Notes under the pieces: generated by a model | What the model was told of the DNA's origin: nothing | The model's input: only the letters and a program-made list of their open reading frames with translations | The model's database searches: none | Made by a program: the position numbers and the translations under genes | Assembly: GCF_004122105.1 (NCBI RefSeq) | Contig: NZ_SBKN01000006.1 | Location: forward strand, 62,001 to 126,000 | Direction of reading: 5' to 3' | From: Flavobacterium stagni | Lineage (GTDB): Bacteria > Bacteroidota > Bacteroidia > Flavobacteriales > Flavobacteriaceae | DNA: 64,000 bases | Shown: positions 8,724-16,466 of the stretch, in pieces | Layout of the letters: each line of letters opens with the position of its first letter | Position numbering within the stretch: position 1 is the stretch's first letter

Positions 8724-9730
8724 TGCAAATCTTCTTCGTTTAAGAAATCCCATTGCGGTTTATCAAAAGTAAGTTTTTTACCTAAAACCTTGTGGAAATC
8801 TTGTGCATTAATGCCATAACCCATGGGTTTTTTTGCTTCCAAATCGGCAAAAGTTAGGACATGACCTGCGGGTAAATTTTTATTAATGGCTAATGATTTT
8901 CCGAACATTTTCTTCAAATCATTGTAAGGTGTTGTATCATTTTTGTCTACAGGATGGGCCAAAGCGACTTCGATTTGTCGAATGGCGTGCACCAATTCTT
9001 GGGTTTCGTCGATAGTGAGTGACGAACCCGAATCGGGGCCAAATTGTCGGCGATCGAAAACTACATGAAATTCGACCAACGTCGCTCCCAAACTCACGGC
9101 AGCGACACAAGTTGCTTTTTGCGCCGAATGATCGGAATATCCGACAGGAACATTGTAGCGCTCTTTCAATTCTTGGATCACGTTGAGTCCGAACCGCTCG
9201 GGTGGCGTAGGATAGGATGTTGTGCATTGCATTAAAGCAAATTCGGCTTCACGTTCTCGCAAAAAAGCAACGGTAGCATCCAAATCGGTATAACTACTCA
9301 TCCCCGAAGAGACAATTAACGGCTTTCCGGTTTGCACAATTTTTTCTAACAGCAAATGATTTAAAACTTCGCCCGAACCAATTTTGTAGCGATTTACTTC
9401 CAGGGATTCCAACCAATCTACGGCTTTGTTACTAAAAGGCGAACATAAAAATTCCAAGCCTTTTGCTTCACAGTGTACTTTGATTCCTTGCCACTGTTCA
9501 AAAGTAAAACCCATTCGTTGCCAATAGTCGTAACGGGTAGCATCCTCTTTAGAGAATTGAACTCGAAAAGGTTCGTGCGCACTACTCTCGGCTTCGGCAA
9601 TATGCATTTGAAACTTAACGGCATCTACACCGGTTGCAGCCAATGCATCAATATAGGAATAGAGTAAGCCGAGACTTCCTTCATGGGCTTGTCCAATTTC
9701 GGCAATAATATAAACGGCCTTATTTGTCAT
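8720..9730 (-). CDS. neuB: Nonulosonate synthase (NeuB/LegI type)
   Basis: About 336 residues. It condenses phosphoenolpyruvate with an N-acetylmannosamine-type sugar to give a sialic-acid-like nine-carbon sugar. The TIM barrel starts YIIAEIGQAHEGS, the PEP/metal region includes KIGSGEVLN and MQCTTSYPTPPE, and VGYSDHS precedes VEFHVVFDRRQFGPD. A C-terminal antifreeze-like (SAF) domain follows, with LPAGHVLTFADLEAKKPMGYGI. The longest frame starts at a GTG at 9799; the ATG at 9730 is preferred because it gives the normal N-terminus and only an 11 bp overlap with the upstream transferase. It is coupled by ATGA to the epimerase. Neu5Ac and legionaminate synthases cannot be separated by eye. Confidence 0.87.
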   Translation of the reverse strand: MTNKAVYIIAEIGQAHEGSLGLLYSYIDALAATGVDAVKFQMHIAEAESSAHEPFRVQFSKEDATRYDYWQRMGFTFEQWQGIKVHCEAKGLEFLCSPFSNKAVDWLESLEVNRYKIGSGEVLNHLLLEKIVQTGKPLIVSSGMSSYTDLDATVAFLREREAEFALMQCTTSYPTPPERFGLNVIQELKERYNVPVGYSDHSAQKATCVAAVSLGATLVEFHVVFDRRQFGPDSGSSLTIDETQELVHAIRQIEVALAHPVDKNDTTPYNDLKKMFGKSLAINKNLPAGHVLTFADLEAKKPMGYGINAQDFHKVLGKKLTFDKPQWDFLNEEDLQ

Positions 9731-10637
9731 GGTTTTCGTCACTGGGTTTCCAATAGAGTTTGGTTTCAGGTAAATTGAAATAGTTTCGGTATTCTTCACG
9801 AGAAAACCGATTACTATGTTTCATCAATTTCCCAAAGTTACGGATTACATCGCTTAATGCCTGAAAAATTGCGAGGGTTGCTTTCCAATCACCTTTGAGC
9901 GTTCGTTTTGAAAATTGCACCCAAAACGTATAGGCCAGTCGATTAGGAATAATCCGTTTGGGGTAAAATAAAAAATACAAATACCAACCTGAGCGAAGAC
10001 TTCTACGAATTCGCACTTGATAATCGGCATTTTTTTTACGGGCCAACAAGTCGACGCGGTGGTTGACCAATATTTCGGGGAAATAATGGACTTGTTTGTT
10101 GATTTTATAAAGGTGGTAAGATGCAAAATCTTCTTCCCCATAAAAGAAAAACCATTCGGGATAGGGCGGAATTTTGTGCCAATCAGAAACACGCCATACA
10201 TGGGCACCGCCGGCAAAACTTTTTACACGATGGGGTTGTTGCTGCGTTGCAGTGGAATCAGGCTCATATTTCGCCCAAAATATTCGGAAACTAAGGACAC
10301 TACACTCGGGATGATTTTGAAAATACGTTTCTATTTTTTCCAACGGATTTTGCGTGATAAAATGCAAATCATCGTCCAAAGAAATCGCGTATTCCGCTTG
10401 GGTGGCAGCCATGAGTCGGTTGCGACTGTAAATCAAACCTTGGGTCGTTTCGTTGCGTAACCGTTGAATGTTGGGATACTGTTGGGCTAAAAAATCAGTA
10501 GTTCCGTCTTCAGAAGCATCATCACAAACTAGGCACTCCACATCAGGGCGTTCCAATAAATACCCAATTTTCTTTAGGGTAAAATCCAGATCTTCCTTAC
10601 GGTTTTTAGTCGTAAAAAGCAGTGCAAACTTTTTCAT
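9720..10637 (-). CDS. GT2-type glycosyltransferase
   Basis: A 305-residue GT-A protein. The nucleotide-binding DD pair is at 39-40 (VCDDASEDGTT) and the metal-binding acidic cluster at 88-90 (ISLDDDLHF), preceded by the SRNRLMAA helix. The sequence then has GGAHVWRVSD and the ED of FYGEEDFASY, where the catalytic base of inverting GT2 enzymes normally lies. It is probably cytosolic or peripheral at the inner membrane. It sits one base downstream of the ABC transporter gene and overlaps neuB, so all are probably in one transcript. Sugar specificity is unknown. Confidence 0.87.
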   Translation of the reverse strand: MKKFALLFTTKNRKEDLDFTLKKIGYLLERPDVECLVCDDASEDGTTDFLAQQYPNIQRLRNETTQGLIYSRNRLMAATQAEYAISLDDDLHFITQNPLEKIETYFQNHPECSVLSFRIFWAKYEPDSTATQQQPHRVKSFAGGAHVWRVSDWHKIPPYPEWFFFYGEEDFASYHLYKINKQVHYFPEILVNHRVDLLARKKNADYQVRIRRSLRSGWYLYFLFYPKRIIPNRLAYTFWVQFSKRTLKGDWKATLAIFQALSDVIRNFGKLMKHSNRFSREEYRNYFNLPETKLYWKPSDENHDK

Positions 10638-10638
10638 T

Positions 10639-12435
10639 TTACAATTCCTGAAGGGCTACCATTTGCGCAAAAGAAGGCGAATTTTGAATAAGCTCTTGAT
10701 AATTTCCTGTCGCATCCACTTTACCATCTTTCAAAAGTACAATCGTATCCGCATGTTTAATGGTCGATAAACGATGCGCAATAATGATGATGGTGAGTTG
10801 TCCCTTTAAATTTTCTATACTTTCTTGAATGAATTTTTCCGTTTGGGAATCCAAGGCAGAAGTGGCTTCATCCAAAATTAAAATTTCAATGTTTTTATAC
10901 AATTCACGGGCGATGGATAAGCGTTGACGTTGTCCACCCGACATAACCACGCCGCTATCGCCCAATAACGTATCTTCGCCGCCATCACTTTTTTGAAGGA
11001 ATTCTTCCAAATCCACTTTTTTAATCGCTTCGAAAAAACGGTGCAGATTGGCCTCATTTTTCTCATCCCAAAAAGTCACATTATTGAAAAGGGTGTCGTT
11101 AAACACAACGGTTTCTTGCGCAATAAATCCGATTTTTTTCCGGAAAGAAGCCAGTTGCATTTCGCTCAAAGATTGGCCATCCACAGCAACTGTCCCTGAA
11201 GTGGGCTTCAACAAACCACAAGCCAAATTGACTAAGGTTGTTTTTCCCGAACCACTTTTACCAACTATAGCTACTGAATTGTTTTTGGGGATTTTTAAGT
11301 CAATTGCATCCAATATTGGTTTACCCGAAGAATACGTGAAAGAGACCTTTTCAAAAGAGATTTCCTTTTCTAACGATTGGAAAACTTCTTTGCCCGACTT
11401 TTCTGAATTGGATTTTAATTCGTTCAAAAACGTTTCATAATGATTGACAGAACCGACGTATTTTAGAAAGGCCGTCCAACTTTGCTGTACACTCATCAAA
11501 CTACCAAAGGCGCGGTAAAAGAAAAGGAGAATGATAATAATGGCATTGAATTTTCCATTGAGTACATTCATTTGTATAAAAATCGCCAATGCAAGAAAAA
11601 GGATAATTATCGGTTCGCGAAAAGCCATCACTTTTGCCGATGTCCTTCCTAATACAACGACTTGTTTTTCGATAGCCAGTACTTTATCATTGATTTTTGT
11701 CAAATAACGGGAAAGTAAGGCTGTTGATTTTAAGTATTTATAATTGGCCGTTTTTTGAAGTACCAATCCGGAGAGTTCGTTGTTTTGATGGGTAATTTTT
11801 AAAGACAAAGCTTCCGAACTTTTGTATAAGGATTTAAAAACCAATCGGGATAACCAGCCCCCAATAATCACAATTAAACTAAATTTTGGATTGGTCAGGA
11901 AGGATAAAAATAGATAGACAAATACAAAAGTTAAACTTTGAATTAGAGAGATGTATTGGGCGAAGGCGTTATTAATATTTAATATTTCGCCTGTAACACT
12001 ATTTTGAATCGTACCGTAATTGACCGTTACAAACTTCGCATATTCAACTTGAGAGATGGCTTCTAATAATTTATAGCGAATTCTTTTCACAAAATAAGAG
12101 GTCGCCAAAACACGATAAAAGATATCTATGTAACGGAAAACCGCTTTTAAACTAAAGAAGATAATCATGATGATCAATACCGCGTTTACGGTAGGTTGCA
12201 CCCCAATCCAATCAAAAAACTGAATAAAATAGGACGATTTTTGCCCTACATTTCCCGTTTCTTCACCCGATGCAATTTGAAAAAGTGGAATAAATACGGA
12301 TAAACTCAGTGCGTCCACAAGACTATAGCAAATGCTAATCATAAGAATCAACAACATCCGTATCTTTAAAATTTGATAAAAGAAATGCAGATACTTAAAT
12401 TGCGATTTTAGTAATGCTTTGAGTTTGTTTCCCAT
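10639..12435 (-). CDS. ABC-type lipid-linked oligosaccharide flippase, PglK/MsbA-like
   Basis: A 598-residue half-transporter with a fused membrane domain (about six helices in residues 20-315) and ATPase domain. Walker A is GKSGSGKTT near 391-399, the signature MSGGQRQR near 497-504, Walker B ILILDEATSA near 516-526, followed by the switch histidine in AHRLSTI. This layout matches PglK, which flips undecaprenyl-diphosphate heptasaccharide in Campylobacter, and the MsbA family. With the pgl-like genes at 16-22 kb, a flippase role for a lipid-linked glycan is the best guess; generic lipid or drug export is the alternative. It is the first gene of the left-hand transcript, behind a TAnnTTTG element at 12453-12460. 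Confidence 0.8.
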   Translation of the reverse strand: MGNKLKALLKSQFKYLHFFYQILKIRMLLILMISICYSLVDALSLSVFIPLFQIASGEETGNVGQKSSYFIQFFDWIGVQPTVNAVLIIMIIFFSLKAVFRYIDIFYRVLATSYFVKRIRYKLLEAISQVEYAKFVTVNYGTIQNSVTGEILNINNAFAQYISLIQSLTFVFVYLFLSFLTNPKFSLIVIIGGWLSRLVFKSLYKSSEALSLKITHQNNELSGLVLQKTANYKYLKSTALLSRYLTKINDKVLAIEKQVVVLGRTSAKVMAFREPIIILFLALAIFIQMNVLNGKFNAIIIILLFFYRAFGSLMSVQQSWTAFLKYVGSVNHYETFLNELKSNSEKSGKEVFQSLEKEISFEKVSFTYSSGKPILDAIDLKIPKNNSVAIVGKSGSGKTTLVNLACGLLKPTSGTVAVDGQSLSEMQLASFRKKIGFIAQETVVFNDTLFNNVTFWDEKNEANLHRFFEAIKKVDLEEFLQKSDGGEDTLLGDSGVVMSGGQRQRLSIARELYKNIEILILDEATSALDSQTEKFIQESIENLKGQLTIIIIAHRLSTIKHADTIVLLKDGKVDATGNYQELIQNSPSFAQMVALQEL

Positions 12436-12452
12436 TCTAGTTTATTACGCGT

Positions 12453-12460
12453 CAAATTTA
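12453..12460 (-). promoter_or_regulatory. Candidate -7 element for the flippase-neu operon
   Basis: TAAATTTG on the minus strand is an exact match to the Bacteroidota -7 consensus TAnnTTTG, 17 bases before the ATG at 12435. No clear TTTG -33 element lies 17-21 bases upstream. It would drive the operon running left from the ABC transporter through neuBCA. Confidence 0.4.
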
Positions 12461-12524
12461 GGAAACATATTTTGATAGTCTTATTCGAATTGTAATTTAA
12501 TTACATTTACATCAAATTTCAGCT

Positions 12525-13256
12525 ATGTTTTTTTTTAAGAAAAATAAACTTCAATTGTCGTCCTTGTTTGAAAACGGATACCATGATATTCACAATCATT
12601 TATTACCGGGTGTGGACGATGGTGCTGCAGATAGCGCGACTACGAAAAATTTGTTTGAAAAAATGGAGCAATTGGGCATTACATCTTGTGTAATGACGCC
12701 CCATATCATGTCCCAAGTTTGGGAAAATACAAAAACCGGATTAACAGACACGTTTAATTCCTTAAAAAAAGAATCCTATTTTGAAGGGAAAAACATTCAT
12801 TTGGGTGCAGAATATATGCTGGACGACCAATTTAGAAATCATTTACAGCAAGGACCTTTGTTAACTATAAAAGATGATTTCTTATTAATTGAAATGTCGT
12901 ATCATCATCCGCCACTCCAACTCTTTGATTTTCTATTTGAATTACAAGTTGAGGGCTATCGCCCTATTTTAGCGCATCCTGAACGCTATAATTTCTATCA
13001 CGGACGCATGGAGGATTATAAAAAACTAAAAAAAGCGGGGTGTTTATTTCAACTTAACTTACTCTCCGTTACGGGATATTATGGTTTTCCTGTTGCAAAA
13101 ACCGCTGAATTGCTATTAAGTGCAGGCCTGTACGATTTCTCAGGAACGGACATTCATCATGATCGCCATTTGGATGCCTTTTCGAATCCGATTCGCATAA
13201 AAAAACAGGAGTTGTTACAACCCCTGCTTTCTAATAATATGCTTTTAAAAAAATAA
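12525..13256 (+). CDS. PHP-domain protein-tyrosine phosphatase, CpsB/YwqE type
   Basis: A 243-residue manganese-dependent phosphatase that removes phosphate from the tyrosine tail of the Wzc-type kinase. Metal ligands are visible in HDIHNHLLPGVDDGA (H20, H23, H25, D31, D32), in the middle segment AHPERYNFYHG and in the C-terminal DIHHDRHLDAF. It is the only plus-strand gene within the glycan locus. It converges on the kinase gene, the two stop codons being one base apart, so kinase and phosphatase genes are paired but separately transcribed. It is preceded by an 89 bp divergent spacer shared with the ABC transporter promoter. Confidence 0.85.
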   Translation: MFFFKKNKLQLSSLFENGYHDIHNHLLPGVDDGAADSATTKNLFEKMEQLGITSCVMTPHIMSQVWENTKTGLTDTFNSLKKESYFEGKNIHLGAEYMLDDQFRNHLQQGPLLTIKDDFLLIEMSYHHPPLQLFDFLFELQVEGYRPILAHPERYNFYHGRMEDYKKLKKAGCLFQLNLLSVTGYYGFPVAKTAELLLSAGLYDFSGTDIHHDRHLDAFSNPIRIKKQELLQPLLSNNMLLKK

Positions 13257-13267
13257 CTTATTTTTTT
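13247..13267. terminator. Perfect A/T palindrome containing both convergent stop codons
   Basis: Ten A/T bases, one C at 13257, then the exact reverse complement: AAAAAAATAA C TTATTTTTTT. The two arms contain the TAA of the phosphatase and the TAA of the kinase. With T-runs leaving in both directions it could act as a minimal two-way terminator, though an all-A/T stem is weak. Confidence 0.35.
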
Positions 13268-15666
13268 CCGCCTTTGAAAAATTGTAAAACCTTATCGGTA
13301 AAGGTTATTTTTTTCTCTTCAACACCATAGCCATATCCGTAGCCGTAGCCATATCCGTAACCGTAACCATATCCATAACCGTAGCCGTAACCATACGTGC
13401 GTTGTACTTCTGTATCATTTAACACGACCGACATATTGGGAAGTTTTCCTTCTTTGTATATCGATTCTGCAAAACGCAGCATACGTTTATCAAGGTAGTT
13501 GGCACGAATCACATAGATAAATGCATCGGCATATTTTGAAATCAAGAAGGTATCAGTTACTACACTCACGGGAGCTGTATCTACAATGATATAATCAAAT
13601 TCCTGCTTTAATTCGGCAAACATATCTTCTACCTTTTTATGCATCAATAACTCAACCGGATTGGGTGGAATCACACCGGATGGCAATGCAAAAAAGTTGT
13701 CATAACCATTAATTTTAGCTAAATAATCTTTGATGTTTTCTCCCGACTTTGATAAGTAATTGGTGATTCCTTTGCTGGGAAGATTTACATACACGTCCAA
13801 CTTAGGATTTCGAATATCCATACCCACTACCAATACTTTTTTACCGGATAAAGCAATTGTTGTCGCTAAATTTATAGCAATAAATGTTTTCCCCTCTTTA
13901 GGTACAGAAGAAGTTACAAATATTGTCTTACATGATTTTTCGGCAACTTCCGAAAGCATAAATTCCAAATTCGTTCGGATAATTCGTATCGCTTCGGCAG
14001 AACTAGAACGGCTATTGGAACTGATAATCTCTTCATTGTTTAGTGCTTTAGGCAAATCTCCCAAGAATGGAATGGAAACATTACGTTCAACATCCATGCG
14101 GGTTTTTACTTTGGTATCTAAAACAAATCGGATAAATAAAATTAAAATTGGAATTAACAATCCAAGAATGAAACCAATAACATAAACTAATGAAGCTTTG
14201 ATAGAGATAGGTCCTGTTGCAAAAGCCCTGTCAATAATTTTGGCCTTGGGTGAAGTTACAGCTAATGAAATTTCGGTTTCTTCACGCTTTTGCAACAAAT
14301 AGAGATACAATGTTTCTTTAATTTTTTGTTGACGTGCAATTTCATTGTAAAAACGATCATTGGTTGGGAAATCATATACTTTTCCTTGGTATAAATTCCG
14401 TTGCCCCGCCAAATCATTTTTCTTGATATTCAAATCTTTTTGATGACTGATGATACTACTAATAATATTCGTTTTCAGTTCATCCAATTCTTTATCCAAA
14501 ACACGAACCTTTGGATTGTTTTCTGTTGCAGAAGTAAGCATTCCTTTACGCAACAATTCAACCTCATTAAAACGATTGATATTGGCCACTAACGTGGGAG
14601 AAGCTGTAATAACGTTGGTCGGAATTAATCCACCTTTCTTTAATTTTTTGACTTCTTGCAATAAATAATCACTGACTTTAAGTTCGGTTTCAATATCCAA
14701 AACGGATTTATTGTACTCGAGTTTCGAACTTAAACTCACTTCCGCATCGGCTTCTAAATACGTAAGTCCGCGTTGTTTTTTAAATTGCTCAGCGTTGCTT
14801 TCAACACCTCCTAATTCTTTGGTGATAATTTCTAATCGTTTATTAATGAACTCTTTGGTAAACTCCGCCACTTGATTACGGTCACGAACTGCATCTTCAT
14901 TATATTGATCAATGACTGCGTTGAGATAATCAATACCACGCTGTTGAATCAAATCATTGACCGATAAGTAAATAATATTGGTTTTTTCTTGCCCAACAAC
15001 TACTAAATTCGCCATCAAAGCATTGGAAACCGACTCCAAATTATTTTTTACAATTAAAATATCGTTGGTTACCCCAGAAGGCATCGGATATTCTAATTGT
15101 AACAGATATTCACCAATGGGGCAAGCTATTTTTTGACCAAAACGGTATTTTTTTACATTGTTGCGATCGGCAGTACTAATTTCGAACTCCTCTTTATTCA
15201 ATACGCGTACAAGGAGTGACAACGGTTTTGTGTAATAATTATCATTCTTTCGAGTGAAGACAATTTTTATGGGAGACTCATTATACAGTTCTTTAGTGAC
15301 AACTCTTCCCTGACTGAAATAGCTAATATCCAGATCTAATTTTTTAACAACGCTTTGCGAAATTCCACGCGATTTTAAAATAACAATCTCATTTTCGATG
15401 TTATTTTTTGCGGAAAAAATATTCAAATCACTAAATGCAGAGAACTCACTCGTACCCCCTTTTTTCTCATCTTTAATGAGTATAGTAGAGTTTACTCCGT
15501 AATGAATCTCTTTGTAGCGTAAAAATATAAATGCAATAGTTAAACAAATTAATACCGAAACTACAAACCATTTCCAGAAAAATAAATAGCGAAAGAGGGT
15601 ATCTTTCAAATTAAATTCTTCGGATTTAACGGAAGTTGTTTCTTGGTTTGAAAGTTGGTTTTGCAT
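13258..15666 (-). CDS. wzc: Wzc-type polysaccharide co-polymerase and tyrosine autokinase, copy 1
   Basis: An 802-residue inner-membrane protein. An N-terminal Wzz domain has a first membrane helix near residues 31-50, a long periplasmic coiled-coil region (about 270-460) and a second helix near 490-515. The cytosolic BY-kinase domain follows, with Walker A SSVPKEGKT, Walker A' GMDIRNPKL and Walker B YDYIIVDTAPVSVVTD. The C-terminal tail (residues about 757-781) is a pure alternating Gly-Tyr tract, the presumed cluster of autophosphorylated tyrosines. It controls polymerisation and export with the Wza protein whose gene lies 6 bp upstream. A second pair lies at 47885-51142. The facing phosphatase gene probably resets this kinase. 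Confidence 0.92.
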   Translation of the reverse strand: MQNQLSNQETTSVKSEEFNLKDTLFRYLFFWKWFVVSVLICLTIAFIFLRYKEIHYGVNSTILIKDEKKGGTSEFSAFSDLNIFSAKNNIENEIVILKSRGISQSVVKKLDLDISYFSQGRVVTKELYNESPIKIVFTRKNDNYYTKPLSLLVRVLNKEEFEISTADRNNVKKYRFGQKIACPIGEYLLQLEYPMPSGVTNDILIVKNNLESVSNALMANLVVVGQEKTNIIYLSVNDLIQQRGIDYLNAVIDQYNEDAVRDRNQVAEFTKEFINKRLEIITKELGGVESNAEQFKKQRGLTYLEADAEVSLSSKLEYNKSVLDIETELKVSDYLLQEVKKLKKGGLIPTNVITASPTLVANINRFNEVELLRKGMLTSATENNPKVRVLDKELDELKTNIISSIISHQKDLNIKKNDLAGQRNLYQGKVYDFPTNDRFYNEIARQQKIKETLYLYLLQKREETEISLAVTSPKAKIIDRAFATGPISIKASLVYVIGFILGLLIPILILFIRFVLDTKVKTRMDVERNVSIPFLGDLPKALNNEEIISSNSRSSSAEAIRIIRTNLEFMLSEVAEKSCKTIFVTSSVPKEGKTFIAINLATTIALSGKKVLVVGMDIRNPKLDVYVNLPSKGITNYLSKSGENIKDYLAKINGYDNFFALPSGVIPPNPVELLMHKKVEDMFAELKQEFDYIIVDTAPVSVVTDTFLISKYADAFIYVIRANYLDKRMLRFAESIYKEGKLPNMSVVLNDTEVQRTYGYGYGYGYGYGYGYGYGYGYGYGVEEKKITFTDKVLQFFKGGKK
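13320..13396 (-). repeat. Hexanucleotide repeat coding for the Gly-Tyr tail
   Basis: About twelve tandem copies of a 6-base unit (plus strand CCATAT, CCGTAG, CCGTAA and CCATAG variants) encode alternating Gly and Tyr at the end of the kinase. Unit length is a multiple of three, so slippage changes the number of phosphorylatable tyrosines without breaking the frame. Codons alternate between TAT/TAC and GGT/GGC/GGA. Confidence 0.85.
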
Positions 15667-15672
15667 TTGCTT

Positions 15673-16416
15673 TTATCGATTTATTAAAATAAGAACTGTA
15701 GTGACCAAGGACAAAATTGATACAATTAAAGGCAAACTTGGGAAGGATGTGGCATCCACTTTCGCTTTGCGCTCTTGTACATAAATCATGTCATTTTGAT
15801 CTAAGTAATAAAAGGGAGAATTTACAAAATTTGCATCTGAAATATCTACTCTATGAAAGGATTTTACACCTTGATAATCCCTAATAATTAATATGTTTTC
15901 TCTTTTTCCAAACACAGTCAAATCACCCGCTTCGCCTAAAGCATCTAATAGTGTAACACGATTGGTTTCAAAATTTTTAACGCCTGGATTGCTAACTGCA
16001 CCCAAAACCGTTACTTTAAAATTTAAAATCCGAACATTGATTACAGCATCGTTTAAATAATTGGACAATTTGTCTTTCAACATCAATTTCAATTGTTCAA
16101 CAGTGTAACCTGCGACCGATATTTTACCCAAAACCGGAAAATCAATATTTCCATTACTATCAACAAGATAGCCAATATTAATATTATTTGTATTTGAATT
16201 ATTAAAATTGGACATATTAAAAGGTTCAGCCATTTCTTTTTGCACTGAAGTTACCATAATTGAAATACGATCATCTTTTTGAATGATCGGCTCATAATTT
16301 GCTGAGGAGTTTTTCATATCATATTCCCCTTGCAAATAATAATATTTTTTTGATGAAATACAGGACACTTGAGTCAGAACGACACTAAGCAAAAGAAGAA
16401 ATGATAATTTTTTCAT
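15673..16416 (-). CDS. wza: Wza-type outer-membrane polysaccharide export lipoprotein, copy 1
   Basis: A 247-residue lipoprotein. The signal peptide MKKLSFLLLLSVVLTQVSC ends in a lipobox with Cys19. A Poly_export domain (DDRISIMVTSVQ, then a YLVDSNGNIDFPVLGKI strand pair) and an SLBB-like repeat (VLGAVSNPGVKNFE, LLDALGEAGDL) follow. The last 20 residues form a hydrophobic segment, as in many Bacteroidota members of this family. It forms the outer-membrane channel for the polysaccharide and works with the kinase encoded 6 bp downstream. The gap before it (16417-16466) contains an exact TAnnTTTG element, so this pair probably has its own promoter. Confidence 0.9.
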   Translation of the reverse strand: MKKLSFLLLLSVVLTQVSCISSKKYYYLQGEYDMKNSSANYEPIIQKDDRISIMVTSVQKEMAEPFNMSNFNNSNTNNINIGYLVDSNGNIDFPVLGKISVAGYTVEQLKLMLKDKLSNYLNDAVINVRILNFKVTVLGAVSNPGVKNFETNRVTLLDALGEAGDLTVFGKRENILIIRDYQGVKSFHRVDISDANFVNSPFYYLDQNDMIYVQERKAKVDATSFPSLPLIVSILSLVTTVLILINR

Positions 16417-16435
16417 GAAATTAAATTGTGAGGTG

Positions 16436-16443
16436 CAAATATA
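16436..16443 (-). promoter_or_regulatory. Candidate -7 element for wza-wzc copy 1
   Basis: TATATTTG on the minus strand matches TAnnTTTG exactly and ends 19 bases before the ATG at 16416. Upstream there is only a TTTT run at roughly the -33 spacing, so the match is partial. Confidence 0.4.
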
Positions 16444-16466
16444 CTAATTAATGCTTTATAAAAGGT

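Noticed and set aside
8724..8753. N-terminal extension of the 2-epimerase frame
   Set aside because: The ATG at 8723 forms an ATGA overlap with neuB and gives the family N-terminus; the extra 10 residues are basic and unlike any homologue I know.
9731..9799. N-terminal extension of the neuB frame from a GTG
   Set aside because: It overlaps the upstream transferase by 80 bp and is not part of the conserved barrel, which begins just after the ATG at 9730.
12484..12524. Promoter for the PHP phosphatase gene at TACATTTA (12502-12509)
   Set aside because: The last consensus base is wrong and no TTTG element lies 17-21 bases upstream, so it is not supported well enough to list.
13320..13396. Hexanucleotide tract as an on/off phase-variation switch
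   Set aside because: The 6-base unit keeps the reading frame, so gain or loss of units cannot switch the gene off.
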